Positions 1-11,276 of a DNA stretch of 64,000 nucleotides are shown here, one piece after another. Every line of letters starts with the position of its first letter. Within the stretch, counting starts at the first letter, position 1. The notes under the pieces were generated by a model. It made no database searches. It was not told the DNA's origin and saw only the letters and a list, made by a program, of their open reading frames with translations. Origin of the DNA: Pseudocercospora fijiensis CIRAD86 (taxonomy: Eukaryota; Ascomycota; Dothideomycetes; Mycosphaerellales; Mycosphaerellaceae); contig NW_006921535.1 of NCBI RefSeq assembly GCF_000340215.1, positions 2,050,483 through 2,114,482 on the forward strand. Reading direction: 5' to 3'. The position numbers and the translations under genes were made by a program.

Positions 1-1
1 C

Positions 2-2582
2 GGACTTCTCGACGACTACTTCGACCAGCCAGTAGAGAAAATGCAGTACGACACTCTCACCGGCGAGCCCTCGCAAACCTCGCTGCGCGTCCCAAGCGAG
101 AACTCCAGACGCGTGCTTTACGATGATCCAGGCAGTGCACGTCGTAACATCCTTCGCGTCGAGGACGTGATCCCTTCTCCACCACCCAATGCCGTCCTCA
201 ACGACTTGCGCTCGCCACGAGCTCAGAAGATGAGTGCGACAGGTATGACTCTTCGCAATGCTTATCTGCCCATGGCACTGATGTAACTCACAGCCTGGCA
301 CATGGCAATGACAGCCGGAAGCCACCGTAGCGATCCATTCGATCTCACCCTTAGCGAGTCTGGCAGTAACAATCAACTCAAGGCAATCGACGCAGTTCTC
401 AGAGAAGATCGCAACGCCGAGTTCGCGCCAACCTCTCCGCAAGAGGTCAAAGGTCTGGGCATCACAGCTTCAGATCATGGTGCTGATACTCAAGCGTATG
501 TAACTTCCTCTCGTCGATTCCGTCTAAAGAGTACACTTACGAGATGCTTTTCTTCACAGGACATTGGAACAAAGCACAGACCCGACGATCGGAGAGATCT
601 TGAAGGGGTACGACTACACCAGAGTCCCAATCTCCTCAGAAGGAGAAGTCGACATCACAGACAGCCGAGCGATTGAGCGGGCCCGCAAGGCTAGCCTTGA
701 GCCGGCGTTTGACACCTCTCACGGTCTGGTCTCGCCGTTACAAACCCCAACTGCAGACCGCAAGGATTCTACACGAGATCTAGATGCCAAGCCTGTGCTG
801 ACGACCCCACCTGTCGTGCCAGTTGCTCTGCCGACGCCACCAGCACCAGTCTACAATGGCACAGGCTTCCATTACTACTCCGGCTGCTCCGAGCTTCCCA
901 CCACTGATCGGACTTATGGTGAGACAAACCAGCTATTGCTTATCACGCCGGAGGCTGCTCCAGAGTATCCACCATATTCACCGGGCACTCCATGCAACCC
1001 AAAGACTTGCGACAATCCAGCGCACATTCACATCCATCCAGACACAGACCCAAGGACTCCAGTGCCACCTTGTGTGCTGCCATGGTACCACGACGACAAG
1101 GAGAACATCCCGCCAAAGAGCGAGGACAATCTTGCAGAGCTTGCTGCAGCCGCTGAGCGCTTCAGATTCTTTGATGACGATAACGATGATGATGGCGGCG
1201 ACGTGGCCAAAGTGCTGCAGCGTAGCTCGAGCATCTACTCCGAGGACATCGAAGATGACTGGGAGACTCAGTACTCTGATTCTCACTATGACCTGCCACG
1301 CAACTATGGTCGCATCAGCCTGGACAGCTATGCCAACACGAGCTTTTATGACAGCCGAGTCCGACTGAGCACAGGCCCCTCTCAGATGGAAGGCCACATC
1401 CTGACGCCGATCACCGACTTGTCGCCAGCTGTGTCTTCTCCGGACGACGTCGCCGCACAAGAATTCGAGCGTCGACGTCAGATCAAGAAAGCCATCAAGG
1501 AGTTGGAGGCAAAGATCATCGAAGACGACCTGAATGTCCTTTATGGGAGCACGCCTCTTGACAAAGCCCAGCGGAAGGCTGATGTTGAGGAGCTGGAACG
1601 CTTACGTCAGCTCTATCCATCGACATCCGATCGCTTCGCCCTGAAAGCTTCGGAGTCTCTCATCTCTCTCAAGGCAAAGTCGACAAACAAGCTCCAGAAG
1701 GTCAAGCCTTTTCGTCCCAACTACAATCCAAGAAACAGCTTCAATCGCATTGCCGCTCTCGGAAAGCTCTGGCCAGCAGCTGATGCCGCCTCTGACCGTC
1801 GAGGTCTGCTCGATTCCCCAACGACGCCAACTCCACGTCGCGGCGATCTAGTATGGGACGATAGAGAGGCCACCTTCACTACTCTTCGCGCGGACTTCAG
1901 CATCCCAAGTCATTCTCCGGCTTCCTTCCGCGGCCCGGCAACCGAGCTTTGGTCACCTTTTGTGCGAGATCCTACAGTCAAGGCCATCTATGGTGGATCG
2001 CACAGCAACAGCGCCACCACGACCAATGCCAAGGTGACTGAGGTCGAGTTGAAGCCACTAGGTGGCAAGACCAAGCGATACAAACCGGCTGCTATGAGCA
2101 ACCAGTACGAGCCACGCCAATTGCATCTGCTCAAGTCAAACCGTCTGAATGATGCGCAGCTCACTGCTCGTCAGCCGGGCTGGAGAATGAAGCCCCAGGT
2201 GACTGCGAACAGCCCTCTGGGCAAGCACAACGAGTGGTCCTTCGCCGCCAACGAGCCAATGCTTGTCAAGCCCGAGAGCGACGTCGAAAAGGCGCTTCGT
2301 GCTGACCAGGAGGCCATCTCGAAGCGCTACCTCTGGTCGTGCGCGGTCTTTCCTCCGTTGACGCTTGCCTTCGGTCTTGGTGCCTTCGACAAGCCCATCC
2401 AGAAGAAGGTGGGAGGCGGCATTCGTGGTGCTTCGGCTCGAGGCAAGCGCAATGCGCTGTTGGTCTACTTCCCGCTTGGCTGCATTTTTTGGGGTATCCT
2501 GGTAATTGCAATGTACCTTATGGTACTGAGCAGCAAAGGTACCCTGTATGAGGATGAGAAGAAGAATAGCGCTCCGTTTTAA
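2..2582 (+). CDS. Serine-rich protein with two C-terminal membrane segments, 5' partial
   Basis: Three exons: <2..242, 294..495 and 560..2582. The frame is open to the left edge, so the start lies outside the window. Introns of 51 and 64 nt have GTATGA and GTATGT donors and CAG acceptors, and the three frames join without a stop (about 820 residues visible). Most of the protein is low-complexity and polar, rich in Ser, Pro and Asp, with an acidic stretch of repeated Asp around base 1180 and a short charged helix near bases 1475-1615. The last 90 residues hold two hydrophobic segments separated by a basic loop (about bases 2325-2395 and 2450-2530), so the protein is probably a tail-anchored or two-pass membrane protein with a long cytosolic N-terminus. 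I do not recognise the family and assign no function. Confidence 0.8.
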
Positions 2583-4333
2583 GGATAAGCGCTCTACCAG
2601 CGGATAGCATTTGAGTAGCTGCAACCTTTGCATAAGAGTTGGAGCTAGGAGCAAGAGCAAGCACTGAAACGGCAAAATGTAGTATAAATAGCCAAGAATG
2701 ATCAATCAGTGCTCTCAAGTCGCTTCCCTGCGCAGATTTCCGTCACGGTTCTAGATCAGATGTCGTGGCGCCCTCCGATGGACAAGCCTGGCTGCGCCTG
2801 TGAACTCCCTTCTCGAACCTCCTATCCAATTCACCATTTGGAAGACGCACAGGCAGCATATGAATGCCAGCCGATGAACGAAGTACAGTCGGCTTAAATC
2901 GTAACGCGGCGCTCCGATGAAATGGCCTGGCTGCGCTCATAGACTCTTTTCTCTGACTCCCTGTCAAGGTTATACTACTGAAGGCGTCTGGCAAGCACGA
3001 GGAATCTGGACGCATGAACAGCTTACTGCCGGCTTAGATCGTGGCGTACGGCTCAGCGTTGCGTCAAATGTGCTGACGCACTCCGCTGTACCGGCCTAGC
3101 CATGTTCTGAGACTCCCTTCTCGGACCTCCTATCAAGTTCATACTCCTGAGCGCGCCTGGCCCGCACGAAGCATATGAGCCGACGAAAAGCTTTCGGGAT
3201 CGCATCAGACAACCCAACGGCGAAAGGACAATACAGCTGCTTGGTACAGTCTCCGAACCGTTTCTGGCATTCGCGCCGCGCCTTCTGAGTCAGCCACTCG
3301 ATCCGGTCGTGAGTCGCCGCAATCTCACCCTACCATCACCATTCTCACGCCTGGACTCTACGCCGCAGCTTTCTGTATGCATTTCGCCCCAGTTCTCGAG
3401 CCATGTCCTATCATCCATCCCCCGGAAGGGGGCACAGGCAGCACGATGAACGTGGGCCGACCAACAGTCTATCACCGGCTTTAGGCGCAGCATGCGGCTC
3501 AACGTCAACTAGACAGCAAAGCTACTTGACGGAGTCTGAGGAGCTTTCGAAGCATTCGCACTCTCCGAGTTTATGATCCCTTTGCGAGGGGTTCAAGGCC
3601 GCCATCTCATTCTCTACCTCCAATTCTCGCGCTTCGACTCTACGGAAAAGCTCTCGCCATGCAAGCAGATTCGATTCTCGAGCCTTGTAGCATTGAAGCT
3701 GTCACGAAGCCGGAACGTCATGTCGGAACAAGCGAAGCGATAGCAGGCCATCTTCCGATGAAGATTAAGGTGGTAACCCCAAGAGCTGAGGGCAGTGATG
3801 CTCATCGCTCAGACTCTGGAACCCTTTGCACGCACTGCAAAATCTAAGACAATATCCTACGTACGAGACGGACTGCTGCGAGTCCCTCCGAAGCTCATAA
3901 GCCTCCAATTCATGCTCTGTGAGAGAGGTCCAGTCATACTACTCAGGTTAACTCAGTCTTCATCCAATTTCCTGAGAAAGAGCCGCAGTCATCAATGGTG
4001 AAGCGTGAGCAACCATAGGACCACCTCATCTGAGCACGACTGGCTTTAAATTCAGTGTATCAACATCATCGCGGCTCCACTTTCGGAGTTCGAAGAGATT
4101 GGTTCCCGTTGGAGTGATAGCGTTCCGCTGAGATAGTAGCATGAATGCCTCAGCCACCAAGTTATATCAGCATTGTTAGAATTTTGAAAGAAACTCTACC
4201 GTTTCCGGCGAAGACAAAGGAAGAGGGTATAAATTGGTCGAACATTCGTATGGGCTTCTGGAAGATATGCTTCGCAAGAGCAGCACATGCGCCGCGAAGT
4301 TCACCGTTGGGTATAGTGTCATCAGAAAAGATC
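2583..4333. repeat. Non-coding spacer with degenerate repeats
   Basis: No convincing gene. Between about 2765 and 3700 related phrases recur with substitutions. A phrase of the type CCTGGCTGCGCCTGTGAACT followed by CCCTTCTCGAACCTCCTATC occurs near 2787, 2926 and 3095. A phrase of the type CCGGCTTAGATCGTGGCG occurs near 2889, 3031 and 3475, and a TCTACGCCGCAGCTTTC-like phrase near 3357 and 3639. Spacing is irregular (139 and 169 nt for the first phrase). This looks like an old, diverged tandem array or fragments of one repeat family. The rest (3700-4333) shows nothing I can name beyond the probable promoter of the next gene. Confidence 0.45.
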
Positions 4334-5200
4334 ATGGCGGACGCTCCCAGGATCACCAGGAAGCGTGCAGCGGAAGAGAACAAAGAGCAAGGACGACAGC
4401 GCCCTCGACGTACGCCTGAGCCTGAGGAGAAGCAGAGCACTCGTCAGAAGACCAGTCCTGGAGGACGTAAACGACGAAAAGATGACCATCAGCCGGAGGA
4501 GGCCACCGAATCTCCACCCTTGACCAAAGCTGAAAAGGCTCGACAGAACAAACAACAGAAACAAGCTGATGAAGCGGCCAAGAAGGAGCAGGAGAGGAAA
4601 GTAAGAAAGGCTGTGGAGACAGCAAAGAAGGAGGAAGAAGCCAAAAAGAAGAGGGAGCAGGCAGCTAAGGTGAAAGCTGATCTTGAGGCCAGGAGAAAGG
4701 CGCAAGATGAATATGAAGCCGAAGCCGAAGCCGCCGATCCTGAGACCGACAACCCACCAAAGAGGGCCGCTCCAATGAAAAAGAAAGGCAAAGTAGCAGT
4801 GAAGGACAACGCCGAGGAAAAGGAAAAAGAGCCCGAGAAACCCAAGCTTACCTTCAAGAAACGCCAGCGCCTGGGGAACTTAGCAAACCTCGCTACCTCT
4901 CTCGCTAACTTCATTCAAGACGAAGTGGATGATGATCCCAATGGTGTGTACGGAGACATGGGTGACCAAGCTATGGAGCTTTCCGACGCGCTCAAGGCGC
5001 TCCACAAATCTCAGGCTCCAGCAAAGTCCAAGGCAAAGAGCAAGAAGCCAGAGGGGAACCAAGAAGAGGAGGGGGAGAAGAAGCCTGCAGCAGTCAAGCG
5101 CAAGCGACCCATAAGGAAGATCGAATCTTCTGACGATGATGAGGAAAAGGACGATGGACCGGCTGCCAAGCGTCAAAAACAGGGAAAGAAGAAGGAATAA
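4334..5200 (+). CDS. Lysine/glutamate-rich nuclear-type protein (paralogue of next gene)
   Basis: Single exon, 288 residues from the ATG at 4334. An upstream in-frame ATG at 4145 would add 63 residues that do not resemble the rest, so I prefer 4334. The protein is extremely charged: basic clusters near the N-terminus, a long Lys/Glu/Ala helix likely to form a coiled coil (about residues 70-135), and an acidic SSDDDEE patch close to the C-terminus followed by a KRQKQGKKKE tail that could act as a nuclear signal. The only non-repetitive part is near residues 180-225, with LANFIQDE and GVYGDMGDQAMELSDAL. A matching segment occurs in the gene at 5521, same strand, 320 nt downstream. Function unknown. 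Confidence 0.7.
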   Translation: MADAPRITRKRAAEENKEQGRQRPRRTPEPEEKQSTRQKTSPGGRKRRKDDHQPEEATESPPLTKAEKARQNKQQKQADEAAKKEQERKVRKAVETAKKEEEAKKKREQAAKVKADLEARRKAQDEYEAEAEAADPETDNPPKRAAPMKKKGKVAVKDNAEEKEKEPEKPKLTFKKRQRLGNLANLATSLANFIQDEVDDDPNGVYGDMGDQAMELSDALKALHKSQAPAKSKAKSKKPEGNQEEEGEKKPAAVKRKRPIRKIESSDDDEEKDDGPAAKRQKQGKKKE

Positions 5201-5520
5201 CGAGTTCTGTTCGATGAGAAATGTCGCTCCACTTTGGAACTGTTCTTAACATTCGTTCACCAGACTACAATTTGTAATGACTAAATTCAAAAACGTTATT
5301 TTCCGGTAGACTTGTGATGAGAATGTTTGAGTTCCCATTTCCGGATACGAACAAAGGGTGTCTGCATCGGCGTTATTGGGAATTCGAAATCCTTGGACTG
5401 AATGTGACTCCAATAGGACAAAGGACGTTCTTCAGCTGCCGCTTCTTGTCAGCTTCTGTGCATTCCCCAGAATTCGTCCGAAGATTGATTGATCCATCCG
5501 CGAATGAGACTGAAATACTC

Positions 5521-5970
5521 ATGGGTCCCAAGCGCAAGAAACCTGCTGCTGCGGCGAAGAAGACAAATTCGTCTCCCAAAGCAACTAGAACTACCAAACC
5601 ATCCCCCAAGCCTTCCACAACCAAACCACCAAAACCCACCACTCGATCTTCCCCGACAATCGAAGAAGAAGAAGAAGAAGAAGAAGAAGAAGAAGAAGAA
5701 ATCCTCCTCCCTCCCAAACTTCCCACAAAACTCCGAGACAAATCTCAACCCAAAGCTCGCGCATACCAATACTATCTCCTCTCCAGAATTCTAGCGAACC
5801 TCATCGAAATCGAGAACCAGGATCGGAAAGGCGATGGGTTCTATGGGGATGTGGCGGATGCGACGAGAGCTGTGGAGGCGAGTTTGATTGATTTGTACGA
5901 GAATGGGAAGGTGGTTGATGAGTGGGTTCATGAGATTGAGGAGGAGAAGGGAACGAGGGGAGGGAGGTGA
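5521..5970 (+). CDS. Small basic protein with poly-Glu tract (paralogue of previous gene)
   Basis: Single exon, 149 residues from the ATG at 5521. The frame is open further upstream to about 5314, but that part lacks the composition of the rest. The N-terminus is Lys/Pro/Ser/Thr-rich. A run of 13 GAA codons (5662-5700) encodes 13 glutamates. The C-terminal half holds ILANLIEIENQDRKGDGFYG followed by DVADATRAVEASLIDLY, which matches the LANFIQDE...GVYGDMGDQAMELSDAL segment of the upstream neighbour. The two genes are probably an old tandem duplication of an undescribed fungal family. The GAA tract is a length-variable microsatellite inside the coding region. Confidence 0.65.
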   Translation: MGPKRKKPAAAAKKTNSSPKATRTTKPSPKPSTTKPPKPTTRSSPTIEEEEEEEEEEEEEILLPPKLPTKLRDKSQPKARAYQYYLLSRILANLIEIENQDRKGDGFYGDVADATRAVEASLIDLYENGKVVDEWVHEIEEEKGTRGGR

Positions 5971-6316
5971 GAGTCGAGTTTGAGGTGTGGGTAAAACTAA
6001 ACTTGGAGAAAGAAAATTTGTCACGGCATTCCTTCCGCTTTTTTCCTCGCGCGCGGGAGGTGTTTTTTTTTTGGGATTGTACCCCCGGACTCTCAAAATG
6101 CTGCTTTGTGTGTGTTGAAATGATCTCTGAAAGACACCTCATGCTTTTCAGTCGCAACGAGAGAGCCATGACCATTCCGGACGCGAACGCTCAATATCCG
6201 CCCGCCGCCCCGCGCCTTTCTTCTGGCCAAACCACGGCATGTCTTCTGTTCCGATAAACCTGTAATCATAAATCTGCCTTCCTCTTGGTATCCGCTAAGA
6301 CTGGTCCTTCGGAAGT
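5971..6316. other. Convergent intergenic spacer
   Basis: Spacer between the 3' ends of two convergent genes. It contains a 10-nt T run near 6063. I see no gene, RNA or repeat in it. Confidence 0.5.
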
Positions 6317-7204
6317 CTAGATCTCTGGATGCGAGTCGTCCTTGAATGATTGATCTTGAACAGTCGAGTCGAGACTGGAGATGCTGTCCAAATTCAACCT
6401 CTCAGAGGGCAACTGGAAGCCTCGATTGACCGCCTTGTGTGCAGCCTTCTTGCTCTTAGAATTTTCGCTCTCGTCATTCGTAAACAAGTGCTCCATGGCC
6501 CTAACTAGCTTTCTATTGTCTTTCTTGTCAAGCCTATTGCCAACACCCCATCTTCCGTGTATCTGTCGAGGCTCGAGGTTTGCTGCAGTCTCGATAGGAT
6601 CTTCGCTATTGGTGCCGGTAATACTCGATTGTGAGCGAGGACTGGGAACTCTCGGATTTTGCCTCTCTACTGATGACCCAGCTTTCTCAACACGGGATGC
6701 CCTGTTCCCTGCGTGGAGGGAGTTGTTCGCCTCGAGCTGCGGCTGCGGATCGAGTGATCCTTGTCGTCGTGCTTCTTCTTTTCGCGCAGCTCTTCTAGCT
6801 TTCTTTCCGGCTCTCTTTTCAGTTTTCTCTGGGGCTCTTTTTTCGAATTTCTTTGACCTAGTCCGTGTCGCGATTGCAGCGTCTTTGGTGGCTTTTTTCT
6901 CAGCCCGTCTTGATTTGCTAGACTCTTCCCCGGTAGCGGTTTCAGCAGTCTGGGTCGAAGTGCCTTGAACTGTCTTTGGCGAATATGTGGATGTCTGAAT
7001 CTTTTGGGCCGTCTCACCATTGACATCTGTCATATCGATGTCATCGGCCGCAACATCCAGCCCGCCGCCTCGATCCCACAATGTCGCCTCGCGCCTCGTT
7101 GGAGCGCCGTATGCCATGGGATCTTCAAGAGATGTCGGCTTATCGCCGTTACCGCTGAAGTCGCCAGCTCTGGGCAAATATGACTGGCCCTTGCCTCGAC
7201 CCAT
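6317..7204 (-). CDS. Basic, disordered protein of unknown function
   Basis: Single exon of 295 residues, ATG at 7204. N-terminal residues 1-60 contain Gly- and Asp-rich segments. Residues 90-150 are strongly basic (repeated Arg/Lys/Ala, for example KKARRAARKEEARRQ) and may be a nuclear or nucleolar signal or an RNA-binding helix. Near residue 220, IHGRWGVGNRLDKKDNRKLV and the following MEHLFTNDE look like a short conserved helical motif. The C-terminus is acidic and Ser-rich. It lies tail-to-tail with the gene at 5521 and head-to-tail with the coiled-coil gene at 7612. I do not recognise the family. Confidence 0.7.
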   Translation of the reverse strand: MGRGKGQSYLPRAGDFSGNGDKPTSLEDPMAYGAPTRREATLWDRGGGLDVAADDIDMTDVNGETAQKIQTSTYSPKTVQGTSTQTAETATGEESSKSRRAEKKATKDAAIATRTRSKKFEKRAPEKTEKRAGKKARRAARKEEARRQGSLDPQPQLEANNSLHAGNRASRVEKAGSSVERQNPRVPSPRSQSSITGTNSEDPIETAANLEPRQIHGRWGVGNRLDKKDNRKLVRAMEHLFTNDESENSKSKKAAHKAVNRGFQLPSERLNLDSISSLDSTVQDQSFKDDSHPEI

Positions 7205-7611
7205 GATGGTACTGATTATGCTTGTGTGTTGTTGAAATACTTCAGCGTTGTACTGATCAGCGGTGGGGTTTGTCTGTGTAGAGAGTCAGAATAAAGTCGA
7301 GGTGGATTTTGAGGTTGAAGTTGAGCTAGTGCAAAAGCTAGCCGCCTTAGGCAGCACGAAAAGTGAGATCGCGTCACATGCAAAAGCCGGCTCCTCGATT
7401 TCTCACTGTGGAAAGCCTTCTATAGGCGGGCTGGTTTGCTCCATTTTTGCTGGGGTCTCTGTCCTAACTCTCACATGCATCTGACCTCATGTGATAGCAA
7501 TTGCGATTCTGTTGATTTCTATGAGCTTACAAACGAGAGCTCGAAAGAGCTGGGTATCATAAAACATCAAATCGTATTCCATCAGCAATAGATCAAAGTG
7601 TCGTCCCAATT
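7205..7611. promoter_or_regulatory. Upstream region of the minus-strand gene at 7204
   Basis: A 407-nt spacer between two minus-strand genes. It must hold the 3' UTR of the upstream gene and the promoter of the downstream one. No motif could be assigned with confidence. Confidence 0.35.
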
Positions 7612-10020
7612 TCAATTTCCTAATGCGTTCTTGAGCGCGTTTGCGTCGAGTCGTTGCAAGATCGGCGAATGCTGCAGCTTCTGCTCTGGCCCGAAGCCTG
7701 GGATCGGACCATTCGTATTAATGCCAGGAGGACGATATTTCGGTCTCTTCGGCGTCGCCTCGGGGTCCTCGCCAGACCTAGCTGTGCTGCTCGAAGTAGC
7801 ACTTGCTGTGCGATTGATCTTCGGTGTTGTAGCCGTTTCTGACGGCGTCGGTGTGGCGACCCACTTTCCAAACATCCATCCGCCTACTCTACTGCCAATA
7901 CCCGGTCTGTCTCCTTTTATTTGCCTTGGGGTCGGTTGTCCACTCATGCCACTCAGAATACTCTGACCAGAATTTGATGAACGAGACATTGCAGATGGAC
8001 GTGCTGCATGAGCAGTCTCCTCGCTTACTACAGCTTGACTTGATCCTGATCTTCCGGCGTAAGACGTGAGCAGTTGAGATGGTCGAGATTTGAGGGTGTT
8101 GACATCCATGCCGCGGCAAGACAAGATGGATTCATGAGAAGTGGCGCGACGTAATGTGCGCGGTCGATTGAGGGACTGTGTGATTTCTTCATCAAGTAGT
8201 GATGGTGCATCGAGGGGTTCATCCGGAGATATGGAGTCCGTGTTCTCCCACTCCTGCTCCTCTTCTTCTATTATCGGTGCTGCTGACGATTGCTGCTGCT
8301 CGATCTCATGCAGGTCTTCGGTACTCATGTCCAGAATAGAGTTTAATGAAGGACGTACCCTATGTGATGCAGCAGACTGGTGGCGCGAGTGAAATGAGGT
8401 GCTGGACGATCGCTTAGAATTGACAGGAAAGAACAACGGCGAACCAGGATCCTCAGTGTCGGGCGTTGTCGGACGAGAAGAGTCCTGACCAGCATCGCTA
8501 AAAACTCTGTCGAACATTGAGCATGCGCGATAGGTGGATTGAGGAGAGCTAGGCCCCGAGGAATCCTGCAGCGACTGGTATGTCAAGTTGGATTGAACAG
8601 ACCATCGCTTTTTGTTGGGAGTCACACTGTCAGGCAAACTTGCTGCAGTCTGCGACAGGATGGCTGCAGCGTTCGATGGAGAGGAGAAGGAGTAGCGCGG
8701 TGAGCTGATCCCGGACATGGGTGGTGTAAAGTGCCCTGGCGTTAGAGCGCCGTATCGTTTCTTTTTTGGGCGTCGTAATGCTGGTGTCTTCGGTGCTGGT
8801 GAAGGTGCGTGATAGTGGTGGTGGACATGTAATTCCTGCGCGGTAGCTCTTCTCATCTCCTCGTTGAGGTGCGATCGTTTGGGCGACGCGGTCGCCTGAG
8901 CAACATCAAGCGCGTCGACGACAGGTTGGTGTACCGAAAGCTGGTTCCTTAAATTCTCCACCTCTTCATTTGATGTTTGCAACATGTCGCGCAACTCCAC
9001 TATGCCCATTTGCAGATTGGCATTATCCTGGAGAATGTCCTTGACGAAGTGTGAGACCACATTCGTTCCTGTTGCGGCAGCTTTCGCTGCGGCTGCACCC
9101 TTTAGTCGTCCAGCAGCGTTGTCCAGCTCTCGCTCCACAGCATGTCTTCGCTCCATGCGACCAACGACTTCAGCGTGCCGTTCTTTCTCCTCCTTGGCCT
9201 CCTGCTCTATATGATCCATCTGCTCCTGCAACGCTGAAAGAGTGCGTTGCGCTTCCTGCCATCTCCGCAGTGCAGCCTTTTCGGACGCTTCCTTTTCTTG
9301 AAACGATGAGTGCCATGCCGCTTGCTCTCTCTCGAAGTCCGCGATCTGCTGTTCAAGCTTCTCGGTCCGGGAAGCTAGGTGCGACAGCTTATGGAGTTCC
9401 TGTTGTGTTGATCGTAGGGTCGCTTGAAGGTTTGTAACTTGAGTATCAGACTCGGCGACAGCTCCATTCAGCGATTCCAGTTGGTCGAGCAGGTTCCGGT
9501 TCTCCTCGATCGCCTTCGCATTCTGCGTCTCCAGCGTATGTTTCTCCACCTCTAGCGATTCGATCTGCGCGGCCATGGCTTTGCGTTCTCTCTCGGAGTC
9601 GGCGATATACGTCTCATGCCGTACCAGCAGTGCCTGCAGCGAGAATGTTAGTAACGACATATTGCTACTCTGCACCACCATGGTTGGATGCATGTATCGA
9701 CGTTCGCGGCCGACGCGCACTGTGCCTGGTTCCAAGGTCCTCGCACAGCTTCACGCGTATACACACCGCCCGAGGCGCCCAGCTGTTGCCATGCTGCTTT
9801 GGCGCGCCAAATCAAACATCAACGCAAGAAAACGGCTCACCTTGCCGATGCGACTGGCCGTACACACGTCGCGCTCCAAATCTTGCAGTGCAGTCTGATT
9901 GTGCCTCAGGAACGCGCAATCTTTGCTGCCGCAGCAACATTTGATTGAGTGCCGCTCTGGAATGCTGTCACTGCTGCCGGATTCGCTCGGCAATCGTAGA
10001 ATCGCGTGGTCGCCTTCCAT
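7612..10020 (-). CDS. Large coiled-coil protein with disordered Ser-rich tail
   Basis: Two exons on the minus strand: 10020..9841 and 9633..7612, with a 207-nt intron (GTGAGC donor, CTAAC branch point, CTGCAG acceptor). Together they encode 733 residues. I start at the ATG at 10020. The longer ORF beginning at 9735 only reads through the intron. Residues 28-40 contain CCCGSKDCAFLRH, a Cys-rich start common in a fungal coiled-coil family. Residues 60-290 form long coiled coils (ESLEVEKHTLETQNAKAIEENR and so on). Residues 340-360 hold a KKKRYG basic motif, and the remainder is Ser/Pro-rich with acidic patches. The family resembles fungal proteins sometimes annotated as SHE3-like, but I am unsure of this. 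A cytoskeletal or transport scaffold role would be inference only. Confidence 0.8.
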
Positions 10021-11276
10021 GGTTGCCCCGGCGCGTAGAAGGAGCAGAGTGCCGTCATTCCTGCTTTGGGGAGATTCAAGTAAGATAGGAGCAGTAGATG
10101 GTGCTGGCTTATTAGAGTAGAGGTAGTAGGTCTGTTTATTCACGGGCTGAAGCTTAGTGAACAAGGCGGGAGGCCGGGATACACCATGTCCCCACTCGTC
10201 ATTCCGTGGCGTCTGCTTGCGCCGTGAACCTTCTCGCTGCCACAACACGAGCGCGACCAGGCTGCATTAACCACATGACTCGGCAAAGTGACGCGCAAAG
10301 ACAGGCTCTTGTAACTCGGCCATGTCCTCCGTACAGATTCTGCCGATGAAGAGACGCATAGAAGGATGCGCCTGGCGCCAGCTGGGAAGCTGCTTGGCTC
10401 TAGCCAGGAACAAGAGCAAGATGCGGAGTGTCACCACGAACCTCACGAACCGTTCGCCAGCTGGCCTTGGCCAAACTGCTCATCGAGGCTCTGCAGCTTT
10501 CCCTGTTGATGCAGACTATGCGGTGACTTCGCAGGGGAACCGCTGAATAGACATGACACCAGAATGCAGGTGCTGCCAGAGCAAGCGACTGCATGCACAA
10601 TTCACCAAGTTGCCCTCGCACGCTGCCATCTGCAGGCCACGAATGAAAACTGCACGACTCCTTCTGCGGGTGCTGTGCTCGACGAGATCCTTTGGGTGGG
10701 CATATATAAACACTGGTTCCGAGAAGAGCAGATATGACCGGAGAATTTCCACGACAGGAGAGTGCTCGTCTTGGCTGGAGACAGTGAGAGGAATTGCATT
10801 ATTTGCTATGAACGCTGTGTCAGATCAAGACAAATGTAGCCGGGCACGAGTCGCTGGATTATTATTGTCGATTTAACCGCGACCCTAGCTCAGTACCCCT
10901 CCCCGCTCCCACATCCTCCGTAGCAGTGTAGTGTGGGAGCTGTGCCACCGCGTGAGATGAGCGTCTTCGCCGGCCTCTTGTCTTCCCCTGGACACGAGAT
11001 GGTGATAAATTGATGTTGCTGTTGTTTCTGCTGTGAAGTGCCGGGAATCAACAAGCAGATCTGCCGGCAGCCGAGTTGCACATGCGGGGACCTGCGCTTG
11101 AGGCTCGCCGACATCGTTCATCATTGTGCAGCACGCACAAACTCTCCCTCCCTCGGGTAAGCGCGACCGTCCACAGACTCACAGAGCTCGAAGGACCAGT
11201 CGGCGCAATTCACGCATTCATACACGGAAAAGGGCCCTTATATCTCGTCCGCCGCATCTTCCGCCCAGCATAAATA
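10021..11276. promoter_or_regulatory. Divergent promoter region
   Basis: About 1.25 kb between the minus-strand coiled-coil gene and the plus-strand isocitrate dehydrogenase gene. A TATATAAACA-like element lies near 10702, and CCCTTATATCTC lies about 40 nt upstream of the dehydrogenase ATG. Small ORFs here look accidental. No RNA gene seen. Confidence 0.35.

Noticed and set aside
978..1460. Long minus-strand frames opposite the first gene
   Set aside because: Shadow frames of a well-supported plus-strand exon, with no domain-like sequence.
9634..9735. Longer N-terminus of the coiled-coil protein starting at 9735
   Set aside because: This stretch is the 3' part of an intron with a clear branch point and CTGCAG acceptor; the true first exon is 9841-10020.
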